Shown piece after piece: positions 7,947 to 16,689 of a stretch of 24,395 bases of DNA. This DNA comes from an uncultured Eubacteriales bacterium (lineage in GTDB: Bacteria > Bacillota_A > Clostridia > Lachnospirales > Lachnospiraceae), in assembly GCA_900321365.1 (NCBI GenBank), contig ONVT01000074.1:1-24395 (forward strand), given 5' to 3'. The translations under genes were made by a program, and so were the position numbers. The notes under the pieces were generated by a model that saw only the letters and a program-made list of their open reading frames with translations, was not told the DNA's origin and ran no database searches. The stretch's first letter is position 1; every line of letters begins with the position of its first letter.

Positions 7947-8710
7947 AGAGGGGAAAGGTATATCTGGTCGGCATCGGTCCCGGCGGGATGGAGGACATGA
8001 CCGGGAACGCCCTGAGGGCGATCCAAAGCTGTGAGGTTCTGTGCGGATATACCGTCTATATCGACCTGATCCAGTCCCGGATACCGGGACTGGATCACAA
8101 AAGGATCCTGACAACGCCGATGCACCATGAGACGCAGCGGTGCCAGGCAGCGCTTGAGGAGGCACACCGGGGCAGGGATGTCGCGCTGGTCTGCGGCGGG
8201 GATGCCGGAATCTACTCGATGGCCGGCCCGGTTCTGGAGATGCTCGAATCCTTCCCGGATGTCGGGACGGAGGTCATCCCCGGGATCACGGCGGCAGTAT
8301 CAGGCGCGGCTCTCCTCGGCGCTCCGCTGATGAATGATTTCTGTGTCATTTCCCTGTCGGACCTGCTGACCGGATGGGATGTGATTGAGAAGCGGATCCG
8401 CTCAGCCGCGGACGGGGACTTCGTGACGGTCATCTACAATCCCATGTCGAAGAAGAGGACATGGCAGCTGAAACGCTGCTGCGGCATATTCCTGGAATAC
8501 CGGAGCGCCGATACCCCGTGCGGCTGGGTGAGGAACATCGGCCGCAGGGGACAGGAGAAGAAGCTCCTGACACTGGAGCAGCTTCAGGAGGAAACGGTGG
8601 ATATGTTCACCACGGTGTACATCGGAAACAGCACCACGCATTTTGCCGGGGGATATATGGTCACGCCGAGGGGATACGACAGCCTGGAGTTACGTGAAGA
8701 TGGACGCTGA
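7937..8710 (+). CDS. cobJ: Precorrin-3B C17-methyltransferase (CbiH/CobJ)
   Basis: A 257-residue tetrapyrrole methylase that methylates C17 and drives ring contraction, producing cobalt-precorrin-4 in the anaerobic route. I start at ATG 7937, with AGGAG six bases upstream; the frame is open to 7496 but that part overlies cbiG. The protein opens with KVYLVGIGPGGMEDMT, then CGYTVYIDLI, CGGDAGIYSMAGPVLEM and VIPGITAAVSGAALLGAPL, followed by ISLSDLLTGWDVIEKRI and TVIYNPMSKKR, all typical of CobJ/CbiH. The stop overlaps the next start by 11 bases. In an anaerobic pathway the name cbiH is equally appropriate. Confidence 0.95.
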   Translation: MGVKRGKVYLVGIGPGGMEDMTGNALRAIQSCEVLCGYTVYIDLIQSRIPGLDHKRILTTPMHHETQRCQAALEEAHRGRDVALVCGGDAGIYSMAGPVLEMLESFPDVGTEVIPGITAAVSGAALLGAPLMNDFCVISLSDLLTGWDVIEKRIRSAADGDFVTVIYNPMSKKRTWQLKRCCGIFLEYRSADTPCGWVRNIGRRGQEKKLLTLEQLQEETVDMFTTVYIGNSTTHFAGGYMVTPRGYDSLELREDGR

Positions 8711-9569
8711 AAGAAGGATCCTTCTGTTCGGAGGCACGACAGAAGGAAGAGAGATGGCCGGGGAGCTGCCTGCCCTGGGGTTTAAGGTTACGGTCTGTGT
8801 GGCGACGAAGACGGGAGAGGAGTACCTGAGGGGAATTCCGGGACTGGACATCCATACGGGAAGGATGGATGAAGACCGGATGGAGGATCTCATGATGGAG
8901 GGCTTTCTTCTTTGTATCGACGCGACACATCCCTACGCTCTGCAGGCCAGCGCTTCGATCCGGAAAGCTGCCGGACGCACAGGCCTTCCTGTCTTCAGGC
9001 TCACCCGCCGGGAGATGTCGTTGGAGGAGCTGGAGCGCAGCGTTTCGGCACTGGTGAGGGAATATGCTGATGCGCATCCCGAAGAGCCCTGCAGCGCATC
9101 AGATCCCGGAAGGCGTTTTCTCCGGTTTTGTGACAGCGCGGACCAGGCCTGCGGGATCCTTCTTCGTGCTGCGGACCTGACCGGAACCCGGGACGGGATT
9201 CTCCTGACAACCGGAGCAAAGGAGGCATCCTGCTTCGCCCCTCTTGTAAGGGAAAAGAGAGACCGGGTTTTCATCCGGGTTCTTCCCTCTGAGGAGAGTA
9301 TCAGCAGGTGCCTTAAGGCCGGGTTCGCTGAGGATCACATCCTCACCGGAAGGGGCCCTTTTTGTGTGGAAGAGAACGTCAGGATATTCCGGACGTACGG
9401 GATCCGCATCCTCGTGACAAAAGACGGCGGGCCGGAGGGGGGATTTCCCGAGAAGCTTGCTGCCGCAGCCCTGTGCCGGGGCTGTGTGATTGTGATCCGC
9501 AGGCCGAAGGAAGAGGGAATGTCCTCAGAGGAGATCCTGAGGATCTGTCAGTCAAAAACTGTACATTGA
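8700..9569 (+). CDS. cobK: Precorrin-6A reductase (CbiJ/CobK)
   Basis: A 289-residue reductase that reduces the macrocycle of (cobalt-)precorrin-6A using a nicotinamide cofactor. The Rossmann start ILLFGGTTEGREMA is followed by TGRMDEDRM, CIDATHPYALQAS, LTRRE, LLTTGAKE, RVFIRVLPS and ITGRGPF-like ILTGRGPFCVEEN, ending with TKDGGPEGGFPEKL and VIRRPKEEG, the recognised CobK series. The ATG at 8700 begins where homology begins. A GTG at 8694 is a possible alternative and is closer to GGAG (8686-8689). The middle region (about residues 105-150) is a little longer than usual. It overlaps cobJ by 11 bases and is followed by a 108-base gap before the exporter gene. Confidence 0.93.
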   Translation: MDAERRILLFGGTTEGREMAGELPALGFKVTVCVATKTGEEYLRGIPGLDIHTGRMDEDRMEDLMMEGFLLCIDATHPYALQASASIRKAAGRTGLPVFRLTRREMSLEELERSVSALVREYADAHPEEPCSASDPGRRFLRFCDSADQACGILLRAADLTGTRDGILLTTGAKEASCFAPLVREKRDRVFIRVLPSEESISRCLKAGFAEDHILTGRGPFCVEENVRIFRTYGIRILVTKDGGPEGGFPEKLAAAALCRGCVIVIRRPKEEGMSSEEILRICQSKTVH

Positions 9570-9581
9570 TAGCCTGTACAG
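9559..9581. promoter_or_regulatory. Inverted repeat after cobK
   Basis: CTGTACA (9559-9565) and TGTACAG (9575-9581) form a perfect 7-base inverted repeat with a 9-base spacer, starting just before the cobK stop and lying about 100 bases before the exporter start. No T-run follows, so it is not an intrinsic terminator. It could be an operator or chance; I see no clear promoter hexamers around it. Confidence 0.3.
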
Positions 9582-9677
9582 ATTGCGCAGGATTTTCATT
9601 CGATTGTGCCAGACAAAAAGCCGCGCACAGCGGACTATGTAAGGCACTGCCGCAGGATCCTGACGGAAGGGGTTGAG

Positions 9678-11390
9678 ATGATAAGAACACTTCTTCGATA
9701 CTTCAAACCACATATGAAGCTGTTTCTCCTTGACATGGCCTGCGCGGTGACAGCGTCCGCGATCGACCTGGCGTTTCCGCTGGTTTCCAGGTACGCGATG
9801 TACACACTCCTGCCGGACCGCCTGTTCGGCGCGTTTTTTGCCCTGATGGCGGCGGTCGTCCTGTTTTATGTCCTGCGGTCAGTCTGTTACTATGTCATGA
9901 CCTTCTGGGGACACACCTTCGGCATCCGTGTGGAGACGGACATCCGGGCTGACCTGTTCCGCCACCTCCAGGAGTTGGACTTTGAATTCTATGACCAGAT
10001 GCGCACGGGAAACCTGATGAGCCGCCTGACCGGGGATCTGTTCGAGGTCACGGAGCTGGCGCACCACGGGCCGGAGGACCTCCTGATCTCCCTGCTGACG
10101 GTGGCAGGTTCGCTGGCGATCATGTTTACCATTGAATGGCGCCTGGCACTGGTGGTAGCGCTGCTGATCCCTGTATTCCTGATGATCACGATGCTCCAGC
10201 GCCGCAATATGTCGCGCACGTCCACGAATGTCAAGAAGAAGCTGGCCGGAATCAACACGGACATCGAGACCAGCCTGTCAGGAATGAAAACCTCCAAGGC
10301 CTTCGCGAATGAGAATGTGGACAACGCACGTTTTACCGACGCGAACACACAGTATCGCGGAGCAAAAAAAGACTTCTACCGGGCGATGGGAATCTTTCAG
10401 GCATCCCAGGAGTTTTTCATGGGGATCCTCCCGGCGGTGGTGATTGCAGTTGGGGGCTTCCTGATGATGAACGGACGGATGAACTACATCGACCTGATTA
10501 CGTTCACGCTGTTCGTCGGGACATTTGTCTCCCCGATCCGCAAGATGGCGCAGTTTGCGGAGATCTTCGAAAGCGGAATGGCAGGTCTGAAGCGGTTCGA
10601 AGAGGTGATGGCAATGCAGCCGAGCGTGAAGGAGAAGCCGGATGCCGTGTGCCTTACGGTTACCCGGGGCCGCGTCGACATCGATCATGTCAGCTTCTCC
10701 TACATCAACAATCCTGAGGTGCTGCATGATATCGACCTTCACGCGGAGGGAGGCGAGATGATTGCGGTGGTCGGCGCGTCCGGCGGAGGGAAGACAACGC
10801 TCTGTCATCTGATCCCCCGGTTTTATGACGTGGTGTCAGGATCGATCAGGATCGACGGGTATGATATCCGTGACGTGACGAAGAGGTCACTACGCAGCAG
10901 CATCGGAATCGTACAGCAGGAGGTGTTTATTTTCGCGGATACGATCCGCGAGAATATCCGGTACGGAAGACCGGAGGCATCCGACGAAGAGGTGGAGGAG
11001 GCTGCCAGGAGAGCAAAGATCTATGAGGACATTCTCCGCATGCCGGACGGATTCGACACCTATGTCGGAGAGCGCGGGACAAGGCTGTCGGGCGGACAGC
11101 GCCAGAGAGTCTCGATCGCGCGCATTTTCCTGAAGGATCCGGCTGTGCTGATTCTTGACGAGGCGACCTCGGCGCTGGATACGATCACCGAAGAACAGAT
11201 TCAGAGGAGCTTTGATGAGCTGATGAAGGACAGGACGTCCTTTGTCATCGCGCACCGGCTTTCCACTGTGCGCGGTGCGGACCGGATCGCGGTGATCGAG
11301 GAGGGGCGGATCGAAGAACTCGGGACGCATGAGGAACTGCTTGAGGCGGGCGGAGAGTACGCGCGCCTGTATGAAGCGCAGGAACTATAA
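9678..11390 (+). CDS. ABC exporter half-transporter (MsbA/LmrA type)
   Basis: A 570-residue export-type half-transporter expected to work as a homodimer in the membrane. I start at ATG 9678, with GGAAGGGG five bases upstream. Residues 1-320 are the transmembrane domain with about six helices (FLLDMACAVTASAIDLAFPL, FFALMAAVVLFYVLRS and, later, LLISLLTVAGSLAIMF). The ATPase follows: Walker A GASGGGKT (366-373), signature LSGGQ (470-474), Walker B LILDEA with catalytic Glu495, and switch His in VIAHRLS. No C39 peptidase domain is present. It sits between cobK and cbiET, only 11 bases before the latter, so it is co-expressed with corrin synthesis. Export of a corrinoid intermediate, or protection from one, would be speculation. 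Confidence 0.93.
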   Translation: MIRTLLRYFKPHMKLFLLDMACAVTASAIDLAFPLVSRYAMYTLLPDRLFGAFFALMAAVVLFYVLRSVCYYVMTFWGHTFGIRVETDIRADLFRHLQELDFEFYDQMRTGNLMSRLTGDLFEVTELAHHGPEDLLISLLTVAGSLAIMFTIEWRLALVVALLIPVFLMITMLQRRNMSRTSTNVKKKLAGINTDIETSLSGMKTSKAFANENVDNARFTDANTQYRGAKKDFYRAMGIFQASQEFFMGILPAVVIAVGGFLMMNGRMNYIDLITFTLFVGTFVSPIRKMAQFAEIFESGMAGLKRFEEVMAMQPSVKEKPDAVCLTVTRGRVDIDHVSFSYINNPEVLHDIDLHAEGGEMIAVVGASGGGKTTLCHLIPRFYDVVSGSIRIDGYDIRDVTKRSLRSSIGIVQQEVFIFADTIRENIRYGRPEASDEEVEEAARRAKIYEDILRMPDGFDTYVGERGTRLSGGQRQRVSIARIFLKDPAVLILDEATSALDTITEEQIQRSFDELMKDRTSFVIAHRLSTVRGADRIAVIEEGRIEELGTHEELLEAGGEYARLYEAQEL

Positions 11391-11401
11391 GGAGAAGAAA
11401 A

Positions 11402-12784
11402 GTGAGAATTGATCTTGCGGGATTCGGGCCGGGATCGGCTCAGAAGACGACGCAGCAGGTTATGACAGCGCTGGGAGAGGCGGATCTGATCATAACGTCC
11501 TCAAGGCTTGCCGATGCTCTCTGGGGCGGGGCTGACACGGACTCCGGCTCCCTGATCGATGCCTCAGTCCCGTACTGGAACGTGATGCAGGATGAGGACA
11601 GGTTCGGTCTTTCATCCGGATTGAGGATCCTGGTTGAAACAGACAGCGGAAAGATTCTGCGGATCCTGGAAAATGAGCCTTTCGAGAGGGCGGTGTGCCT
11701 GTTTGGCGGGGACACCAGCTTTTACTCCGGCGCCGTTCCTCTGCTCGCACTGATCCGAAAGTCCCGCGCTCTTGAGGAGAAAAAGGCCAGGGTCCGGGTT
11801 CTGCCCGGAGTCTCGAGCCTGTCGGAGACATGCGCGCGACTGGGAGTCCCCTTTTCCCAGGTGGAAGTGTTCTCGGCGCATGGGAGGGATGTGGATCCTG
11901 TCAGGGCGGTCATGAACGGAAAGAAGAGCTTCTTTCTCACCGGCGGGGAAAATGACCCTGCCGCGCTCTGTGCCAGGCTGACCCGTGCCGGACTGGGGGA
12001 TCTGGAGGTAACCATCCTGGAGAGGCTGTCCCTGGGCGGGGAGCGCATACGGTCGATGAGCGCGAAGGAAGCAGCCGGCCTGAAGACCGATCCCCTGTCC
12101 GTCCTTCTTGTGGAGAGCGCTCCCGTGTCAGAGGAGCTTCGAAGGGGGATCCCGGGAATACCGGATGAATCCTTTGTGAGAGGAAGAGTTCCCATGACGA
12201 AGCGCCTTGTCAGGGTATGCGCCCTGTCCCTGCTGAACCCTTCAAAAGAGGATCTGTGCTGGGATCTGGGCGCGGGAACGGGGAGCATGTCAATCGAGCT
12301 TTCCGCCCGCTGCCGGCGGGTTGTCAGCGTGGAGAGGAATCCGGAAGCACTCCTGCTGATGGAGGAGAACCGGAAGAAATTCGGAGCCTGGAACATGGAG
12401 ATCGTGGAGGGAGTGATCCCGCAGATCCTGCCTGAGCTTCCCGCGCCGGACAGGATCTTCGTGGGAGGCGGCGGAGGATGGATCCGCCGGATACTGGGAC
12501 AGCTGAAGGAGCAGCACGTCCCGGTCTGCGCGCCGGCTGTCACACTGGAGACGCTGCAGGAGGCCAGATGTGCACTGGAAGAGAATGGATATGAGACACA
12601 GGTGGTCCAGGTCGCTGTCACCGACGTGATAAAGCGGGGGGAGCATCACATGATGGACGCACAGAATCCGGTGTTCCTGATTGCGGGATATCCGGCACAG
12701 CGCATCCCGGAAGAAGACATGCCGGCAGCAGAAGATCGTTCCGCCGCAGGCCAGACTGCGCTGTGGAATGCGGAGAAGGAATAG
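11402..12784 (+). CDS. cobL: Bifunctional CbiE-CbiT (CobL) methyltransferase and decarboxylase
   Basis: A 460-residue fusion that methylates precorrin-7 at C5 and C15 and removes the C12 acetate carboxyl. Start GTG 11402 follows AAGGAG seven bases upstream, 11 bases after the exporter stop. The CbiE half (about 1-205) opens with IDLAGFGPGSAQKTT and has LFGGDTSFYSGAV and VLPGVSSLSETCARLG, ending with VEVFSAHGRD and SFFLTGGENDP. The CbiT half begins near GRVPMTKRLVR and carries the SAM-binding motif WDLGAGTGSMSIEL (287-300), then VSVERNPEAL and DRIFVGGGGGW. Both halves look complete. A 35-residue Glu/Ala-rich tail follows the CbiT fold. In many bacteria cbiE and cbiT are separate genes; the fusion is common in clostridia. 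Confidence 0.95.
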   Translation: MRIDLAGFGPGSAQKTTQQVMTALGEADLIITSSRLADALWGGADTDSGSLIDASVPYWNVMQDEDRFGLSSGLRILVETDSGKILRILENEPFERAVCLFGGDTSFYSGAVPLLALIRKSRALEEKKARVRVLPGVSSLSETCARLGVPFSQVEVFSAHGRDVDPVRAVMNGKKSFFLTGGENDPAALCARLTRAGLGDLEVTILERLSLGGERIRSMSAKEAAGLKTDPLSVLLVESAPVSEELRRGIPGIPDESFVRGRVPMTKRLVRVCALSLLNPSKEDLCWDLGAGTGSMSIELSARCRRVVSVERNPEALLLMEENRKKFGAWNMEIVEGVIPQILPELPAPDRIFVGGGGGWIRRILGQLKEQHVPVCAPAVTLETLQEARCALEENGYETQVVQVAVTDVIKRGEHHMMDAQNPVFLIAGYPAQRIPEEDMPAAEDRSAAGQTALWNAEKE

Positions 12785-12809
12785 AACAGGTCCTGAGTCC
12801 TGAGGCAGT

Positions 12810-14987
12810 ATGGGTGGAATTAATTTCAAGGAAGTAAACAGTCTGATCGCTCTGGTCCAGGCCCTGGATGAGGCGCTGTCCGGCATGCAGGCAGATGCGG
12901 TATCCAGGGAGGAGGAGGTGCGTCTGGCATCGGAGTCCTGGATGGAGGAGGCGTCTGCCAGGTCACTGGAAGAAATTCCTGTGGAAGAGCTTAAGAAGTC
13001 AAAGGCAGGGATCCGGATCAATGCGCTGCAGGAGGCCGGATATCGGAACCTGAAGGACCTTTCGGACGCGGATGAGAGCAGCCTTCTGGCCGTGGACGGG
13101 ATCGGCGGGAAACAGACGGCCGCCATACGGTCAATTCTCGCTCAGTTCAGGCAGCAGTTCGCGCTGAGGAAGACAATCCGGCTTTCGCCTGACGACGTAT
13201 CGGAATCCAGTCTCCGGCTGATCCGCGCGCTTGCAATCTTCCGGATCAGCCGGCAGGTTCTGCTGGATGTATCCTCCGTCCAGACACAGTTCCATGACCT
13301 CTCCCGGGAGATCATCAACCGAATCAGGGTACGCAGTTTTTTTAAATGGCTGTTTGCCGGAAGAGAGATCCGCAATGAAACGGTATCGGCGATTGAGGAT
13401 CTGACCAGATTCACCGCCTCGCCGCTCTTTGAGCGCGCGGCCGCCCTCCAGGGCCGGTACGCCGGACTCTCCTCTCTGAGCATCGAGGAGGCGAAGAGAG
13501 ACTTTGAGCGCAGCAGCGCCCAGTATTATGTCCTTCTGGAAAAAGTCACCGGGAAAGGTTTCCGGTCCTCTGCGTTCGACAGCAGTCTTCCCGAAGATCT
13601 TGCCGCCTCGATCGACGCGTTCCCCCTGAAGCGGGGGCTTTTTACGGGCGGCCTGCGCTCCTACCAGGAATTCGGGGTGAAGTATATCCTCCATCAGAGG
13701 AGGGTGCTCCTCGGGGATGACATGGGACTGGGCAAGACGGTTCAGGCAATTGCCGCGATCTCACACCTGCATGAGGAGGATGGGCGGGGGCACAGTCTCA
13801 TCATCTGCCCGGCCGGCGTTCTGATCAACTGGTGCAGGGAGATCAGAAGGTTCAGCAGCATGAATGCCTGGCTGCTCCACGGGAAAAAGCTGGAAGAAGA
13901 ATTCAGCCGGTGGACGGACCTGGGGGGCATCGCGGTAACCAGCTTTGAGATCATGAACCGCATCGTCGAGAGGATTGACAACCGGATGAGGATCCTGATG
14001 CTGGTCATTGACGAAGCGCATTATATCAAGAATCCGAACGCTCTGCGCACCCGCTCTGTCCGAATGCTTCAGGAGGAGGCCGCTCATATTCTTCTCATGA
14101 CAGGAACACCGCTGGAAAACAGGGTGGATGAGATGTGCAGCCTGATTGACTTTGTCCGTCCCGACCTGTCCGGGCAGGTAAGGCGCGCTGTGTCTTACAG
14201 CCGGACGCAGGAGTTTCGGGAAATGATCTCGCCGGTCTATCTGAGGCGCCGGAGGGACGAGGTCCTCCGGGAGCTGCCGCCGGTCGAGGTGAGAGAAGAA
14301 TGGTGCGGCATGAGCGAGGATGACCGGAGGGCGTATGCGGAGCAGGTCGGCGCCGGAAGCTTCATGGGCGCAAGACGTGTCGGCTTCCTGCAGGAGGACC
14401 TCTCCACATCCTCCAAGGCGCAGCGGCTGAAGGAACTGTGCATGGAGGCGGAAGACGCCGGAAGAAAGGCCATTGTCTATTCTTTCTTCCTGGAGACGAT
14501 CCGGAAAGCGGAGTCACTTCTGAAGGAGCGGTGCGCGGGGGTGATCACCGGAAGCACGGATGCTTCCCGGAGACAGGAAATCGTCGACCGGTTTGAGAGT
14601 TCGCCCGGGGGAAGCGTACTGGTCTGCCAGGTGCAGGCAGGCGGAACCGGGCTGAATATCCAGGCCGCCAGCATTGTGATCTTCTGCGAACCGCAGATCA
14701 AGCCCTCCCTGATCCATCAGTCCGTCGCGAGGGCATGGCGGATGGGGCAGGTGAGAAATGTGCTGGTCTGCCATCTGCTCTGTGAGGATACAGTCGATGA
14801 AGCCGTTATGGAGAGGATCAGACGAAAGCAGCTCCAGTTCGATCTCTACGCGGAGGAATCCGCCGCCGCGAAGGCCGCGGAGGGGCTGGTCGACAAAGAG
14901 TGGATCCGGGATTTCATGGAAAAGGAGCACATGCGGTATCTGCCTGCGGTGATTGTGCCGGATCCGGAAATGCTGCAGGAAACCTGA
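12810..14987 (+). CDS. SNF2-family DEAD/DEAH-box helicase
   Basis: A 725-residue Swi2/Snf2-type ATPase that would translocate along double-stranded DNA in the cytoplasm. The N-terminal part includes a helix-hairpin-helix-like stretch (LKDLSDADESSLLAVDGIGGKQTAAI, split here as two motifs around residues 71-98). The ATPase core follows: motif I GDDMGLGKT (302-310), motif II DEAH (401-404), motif III LLMTGTPLEN, motif V QAGGTGLNIQAAS and motif VI QSVARAWRMGQ (637-647). The start ATG follows CTGAGGCAGT. It lies 25 bases after cbiET and 91 bases before cbiA, in the same direction, so it is probably in the cobalamin transcript. No nuclease or methylase partner is nearby. Its role here is unknown; bacterial relatives act in transcription recycling, repair or defence. 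Confidence 0.93.
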   Translation: MGGINFKEVNSLIALVQALDEALSGMQADAVSREEEVRLASESWMEEASARSLEEIPVEELKKSKAGIRINALQEAGYRNLKDLSDADESSLLAVDGIGGKQTAAIRSILAQFRQQFALRKTIRLSPDDVSESSLRLIRALAIFRISRQVLLDVSSVQTQFHDLSREIINRIRVRSFFKWLFAGREIRNETVSAIEDLTRFTASPLFERAAALQGRYAGLSSLSIEEAKRDFERSSAQYYVLLEKVTGKGFRSSAFDSSLPEDLAASIDAFPLKRGLFTGGLRSYQEFGVKYILHQRRVLLGDDMGLGKTVQAIAAISHLHEEDGRGHSLIICPAGVLINWCREIRRFSSMNAWLLHGKKLEEEFSRWTDLGGIAVTSFEIMNRIVERIDNRMRILMLVIDEAHYIKNPNALRTRSVRMLQEEAAHILLMTGTPLENRVDEMCSLIDFVRPDLSGQVRRAVSYSRTQEFREMISPVYLRRRRDEVLRELPPVEVREEWCGMSEDDRRAYAEQVGAGSFMGARRVGFLQEDLSTSSKAQRLKELCMEAEDAGRKAIVYSFFLETIRKAESLLKERCAGVITGSTDASRRQEIVDRFESSPGGSVLVCQVQAGGTGLNIQAASIVIFCEPQIKPSLIHQSVARAWRMGQVRNVLVCHLLCEDTVDEAVMERIRRKQLQFDLYAEESAAAKAAEGLVDKEWIRDFMEKEHMRYLPAVIVPDPEMLQET

Positions 14988-15078
14988 TTCACACATCCCT
15001 CAGACTGCCGGAGGCAGCAGGACGAGGTCATCCGGGGCGGTCTGAAAGTGGGGAACAGCGGATGAGGAGGAGGCCGTG

Positions 15079-16689
15079 ATGAGAGCCGGAAGGCTGATGG
15101 TCAGCGCCGCGGGAAGCGGCCATGGAAAGAGCGTTGTCACAATGGGGCTCCTTCAGGCGATGAAGGAGCGGGGGATCGCGCTCCAAAGCTTCAAGTGCGG
15201 CCCGGACTATATCGATCCCGGTTTCCATGAGCGTGTGCTGGGAGTGCCCTGCCGGAACCTCGACACCTTTTTAATGGGTGAGGAGGATGTGCTGGAAGAA
15301 GTATCAGACGCGGAAAAGGCCGGTCTTTTTGCGCTTGCCGAGGGCGCCATGGGGCTATTTGACGGACTTGGCGGAGGAGGTGCCCACAGTGCCTTCAGCA
15401 CCGCCCTCCTGTGCGGCATGCCGGTGGTGGCGGTTCTGGACGCGGGTCGGGAAGAAGACTGCGCAAAACAGCTGAAAAGGCTTCTGGAGCGTGATACGGA
15501 AGGGGCCATACGGGGATTCCTCATCAACCGGTGCCGGGAGGAGGAATATCCGTCTGTCATACAGAGCATACGGGACACCCTTTCCCTGAACAGTCCGGCA
15601 GAAATGACCTTCCCTTTTTCGGGCGGCGGGAATAAAACCCGGAGGATGCAGGACCGCATCCATGAGGAATGCAGGGAGAAAGGAACCGGTGCCGGATATG
15701 TCTGTGCGTGCGGATTCCTGCCTCCCCTGCCTGAGGCGGTGTTTCCTTCCAGACACCTGGGGCTGGTGGGAGCATCGGAGACAGAGGGTTTTGCCCGGAG
15801 AATCATGACGATTGCGAATGAACTGGAGCGCGCAGGATGCGTTGACGCGGTCCTGGCTCTGGGGCAGAAGGAAGTTTTTCCTTACGGAAAAACTCTGAAG
15901 CCCCTCGAAGCCGGGGCGGGCTCCCCTGATCTAAGATCAGGGGCAGGCAGGAAAATGCGGGAGGCTACGGCTCCTGCAGCGGTACATTGCGATATGCGGG
16001 AGAATACAGCTCCTGCATCGGCACATTACGTCCCGGAAGCGGTGTCGGAGAAAGAGAAGCGCTGCCGGATCGCGGTTGCCAGGGATCACGCATTTTCCTT
16101 CGTATACCAGAGATCGCTGGAAAACCTGGAGAGGGCCGGCGCACAGCTTGTCTTTTTCTCACCGTTGGATGATCCCTGTCTTCCGGAGGGGACGGACGGG
16201 CTCTACCTGCCCGGCGGGTATCCGGAACTGTATGCCCGGGACCTGGAGGAAAACCGGTCCATGCGCATTTCGGTGCGGGATGCGGTCATTGGCGGGATGC
16301 CGACCGTGGCGGAGTGCGGCGGCTTCCTCTATCTGGGAGAGGAGCTGTGCGGGGAGGACGGCCGTCCCTGCAAGATGGCAGGGGTCCTGAGAGGCAGGGC
16401 GTCGAAGAAGGACCATCTGGTGCGCTTCGGGTACCTGGAGCTTATGCAGGAGCGAGGAGACAGCCTTCTCTTCCGGGAGGGGGAGACGGTACATGCCCAT
16501 GAGTTCCATTACTGGGATACGACCGTTCCGGGCGATGATCTTCTCGCTCTTAAACCGTCGAAGAACCGGGAGTGGAGGTGCGGATTCACAGGGCCGAAGC
16601 TGTATGCGGCATTTCCTCACCTCTATCTGAGCGCACAGAGGGCAGAGCGGTTTGTGGGAGCGTGCCTGGCACCAATTCTATTGCGATGA
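15079..16689 (+). CDS. cbiA: Cobyrinate a,c-diamide synthase (CbiA/CobB)
   Basis: A 536-residue, ATP- and glutamine-dependent amidase acting on side chains a and c of cobyrinate. GTG ATG stand in tandem at 15076; I choose the ATG at 15079 because GAGGAGGAGG lies six bases before it. The ATPase half opens with VSAAGSGHGKSVVTMGLL, then FKCGPDYIDPGFH and LAEGAMGLFDGLGG. The amidotransferase half has LYLPGGYPELYA, the nucleophile in AECGGFLYLG (Cys413) and HAHEFHYWD with His474 or His477. Typical length is about 450-460. The surplus is an insert at roughly residues 274-320 containing a palindrome and a 13-residue tandem repeat. The last eight residues (CLAPILLR) and the stop are encoded by a long hairpin. 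Confidence 0.94.
   Translation: MRAGRLMVSAAGSGHGKSVVTMGLLQAMKERGIALQSFKCGPDYIDPGFHERVLGVPCRNLDTFLMGEEDVLEEVSDAEKAGLFALAEGAMGLFDGLGGGGAHSAFSTALLCGMPVVAVLDAGREEDCAKQLKRLLERDTEGAIRGFLINRCREEEYPSVIQSIRDTLSLNSPAEMTFPFSGGGNKTRRMQDRIHEECREKGTGAGYVCACGFLPPLPEAVFPSRHLGLVGASETEGFARRIMTIANELERAGCVDAVLALGQKEVFPYGKTLKPLEAGAGSPDLRSGAGRKMREATAPAAVHCDMRENTAPASAHYVPEAVSEKEKRCRIAVARDHAFSFVYQRSLENLERAGAQLVFFSPLDDPCLPEGTDGLYLPGGYPELYARDLEENRSMRISVRDAVIGGMPTVAECGGFLYLGEELCGEDGRPCKMAGVLRGRASKKDHLVRFGYLELMQERGDSLLFREGETVHAHEFHYWDTTVPGDDLLALKPSKNREWRCGFTGPKLYAAFPHLYLSAQRAERFVGACLAPILLR
15923..15943. repeat. Perfect palindrome inside cbiA
   Basis: CCCCTGATCT and AGATCAGGGG form two perfect 10-base arms around a single A. 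It lies in the low-complexity insert between the two CbiA halves, 11 bases before the tandem repeat. As a transcript it cannot form a full hairpin with a one-base loop, though a four- to five-base loop would leave a strong stem. It may be a recombination or insertion footprint. Confidence 0.8.
15955..16032 (+). repeat. Two 39-base tandem repeats inside cbiA
   Basis: Units 15955-15993 and 15994-16032 are aligned direct repeats sharing ATGCGGGAG, ACAGCTCCTGCA-like and GCACATT-like blocks. They encode MREATAPAAVHCD and MRENTAPASAHYV, two 13-residue units in the linker between the ATPase and amidotransferase halves. Frame is preserved. Confidence 0.9.

Noticed and set aside
11722..12621. A 299-codon minus-strand frame opposite cbiET
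   Set aside because: Ser/Arg/Pro-rich composition and full overlap with conserved CbiE and CbiT motifs mark it as a shadow.
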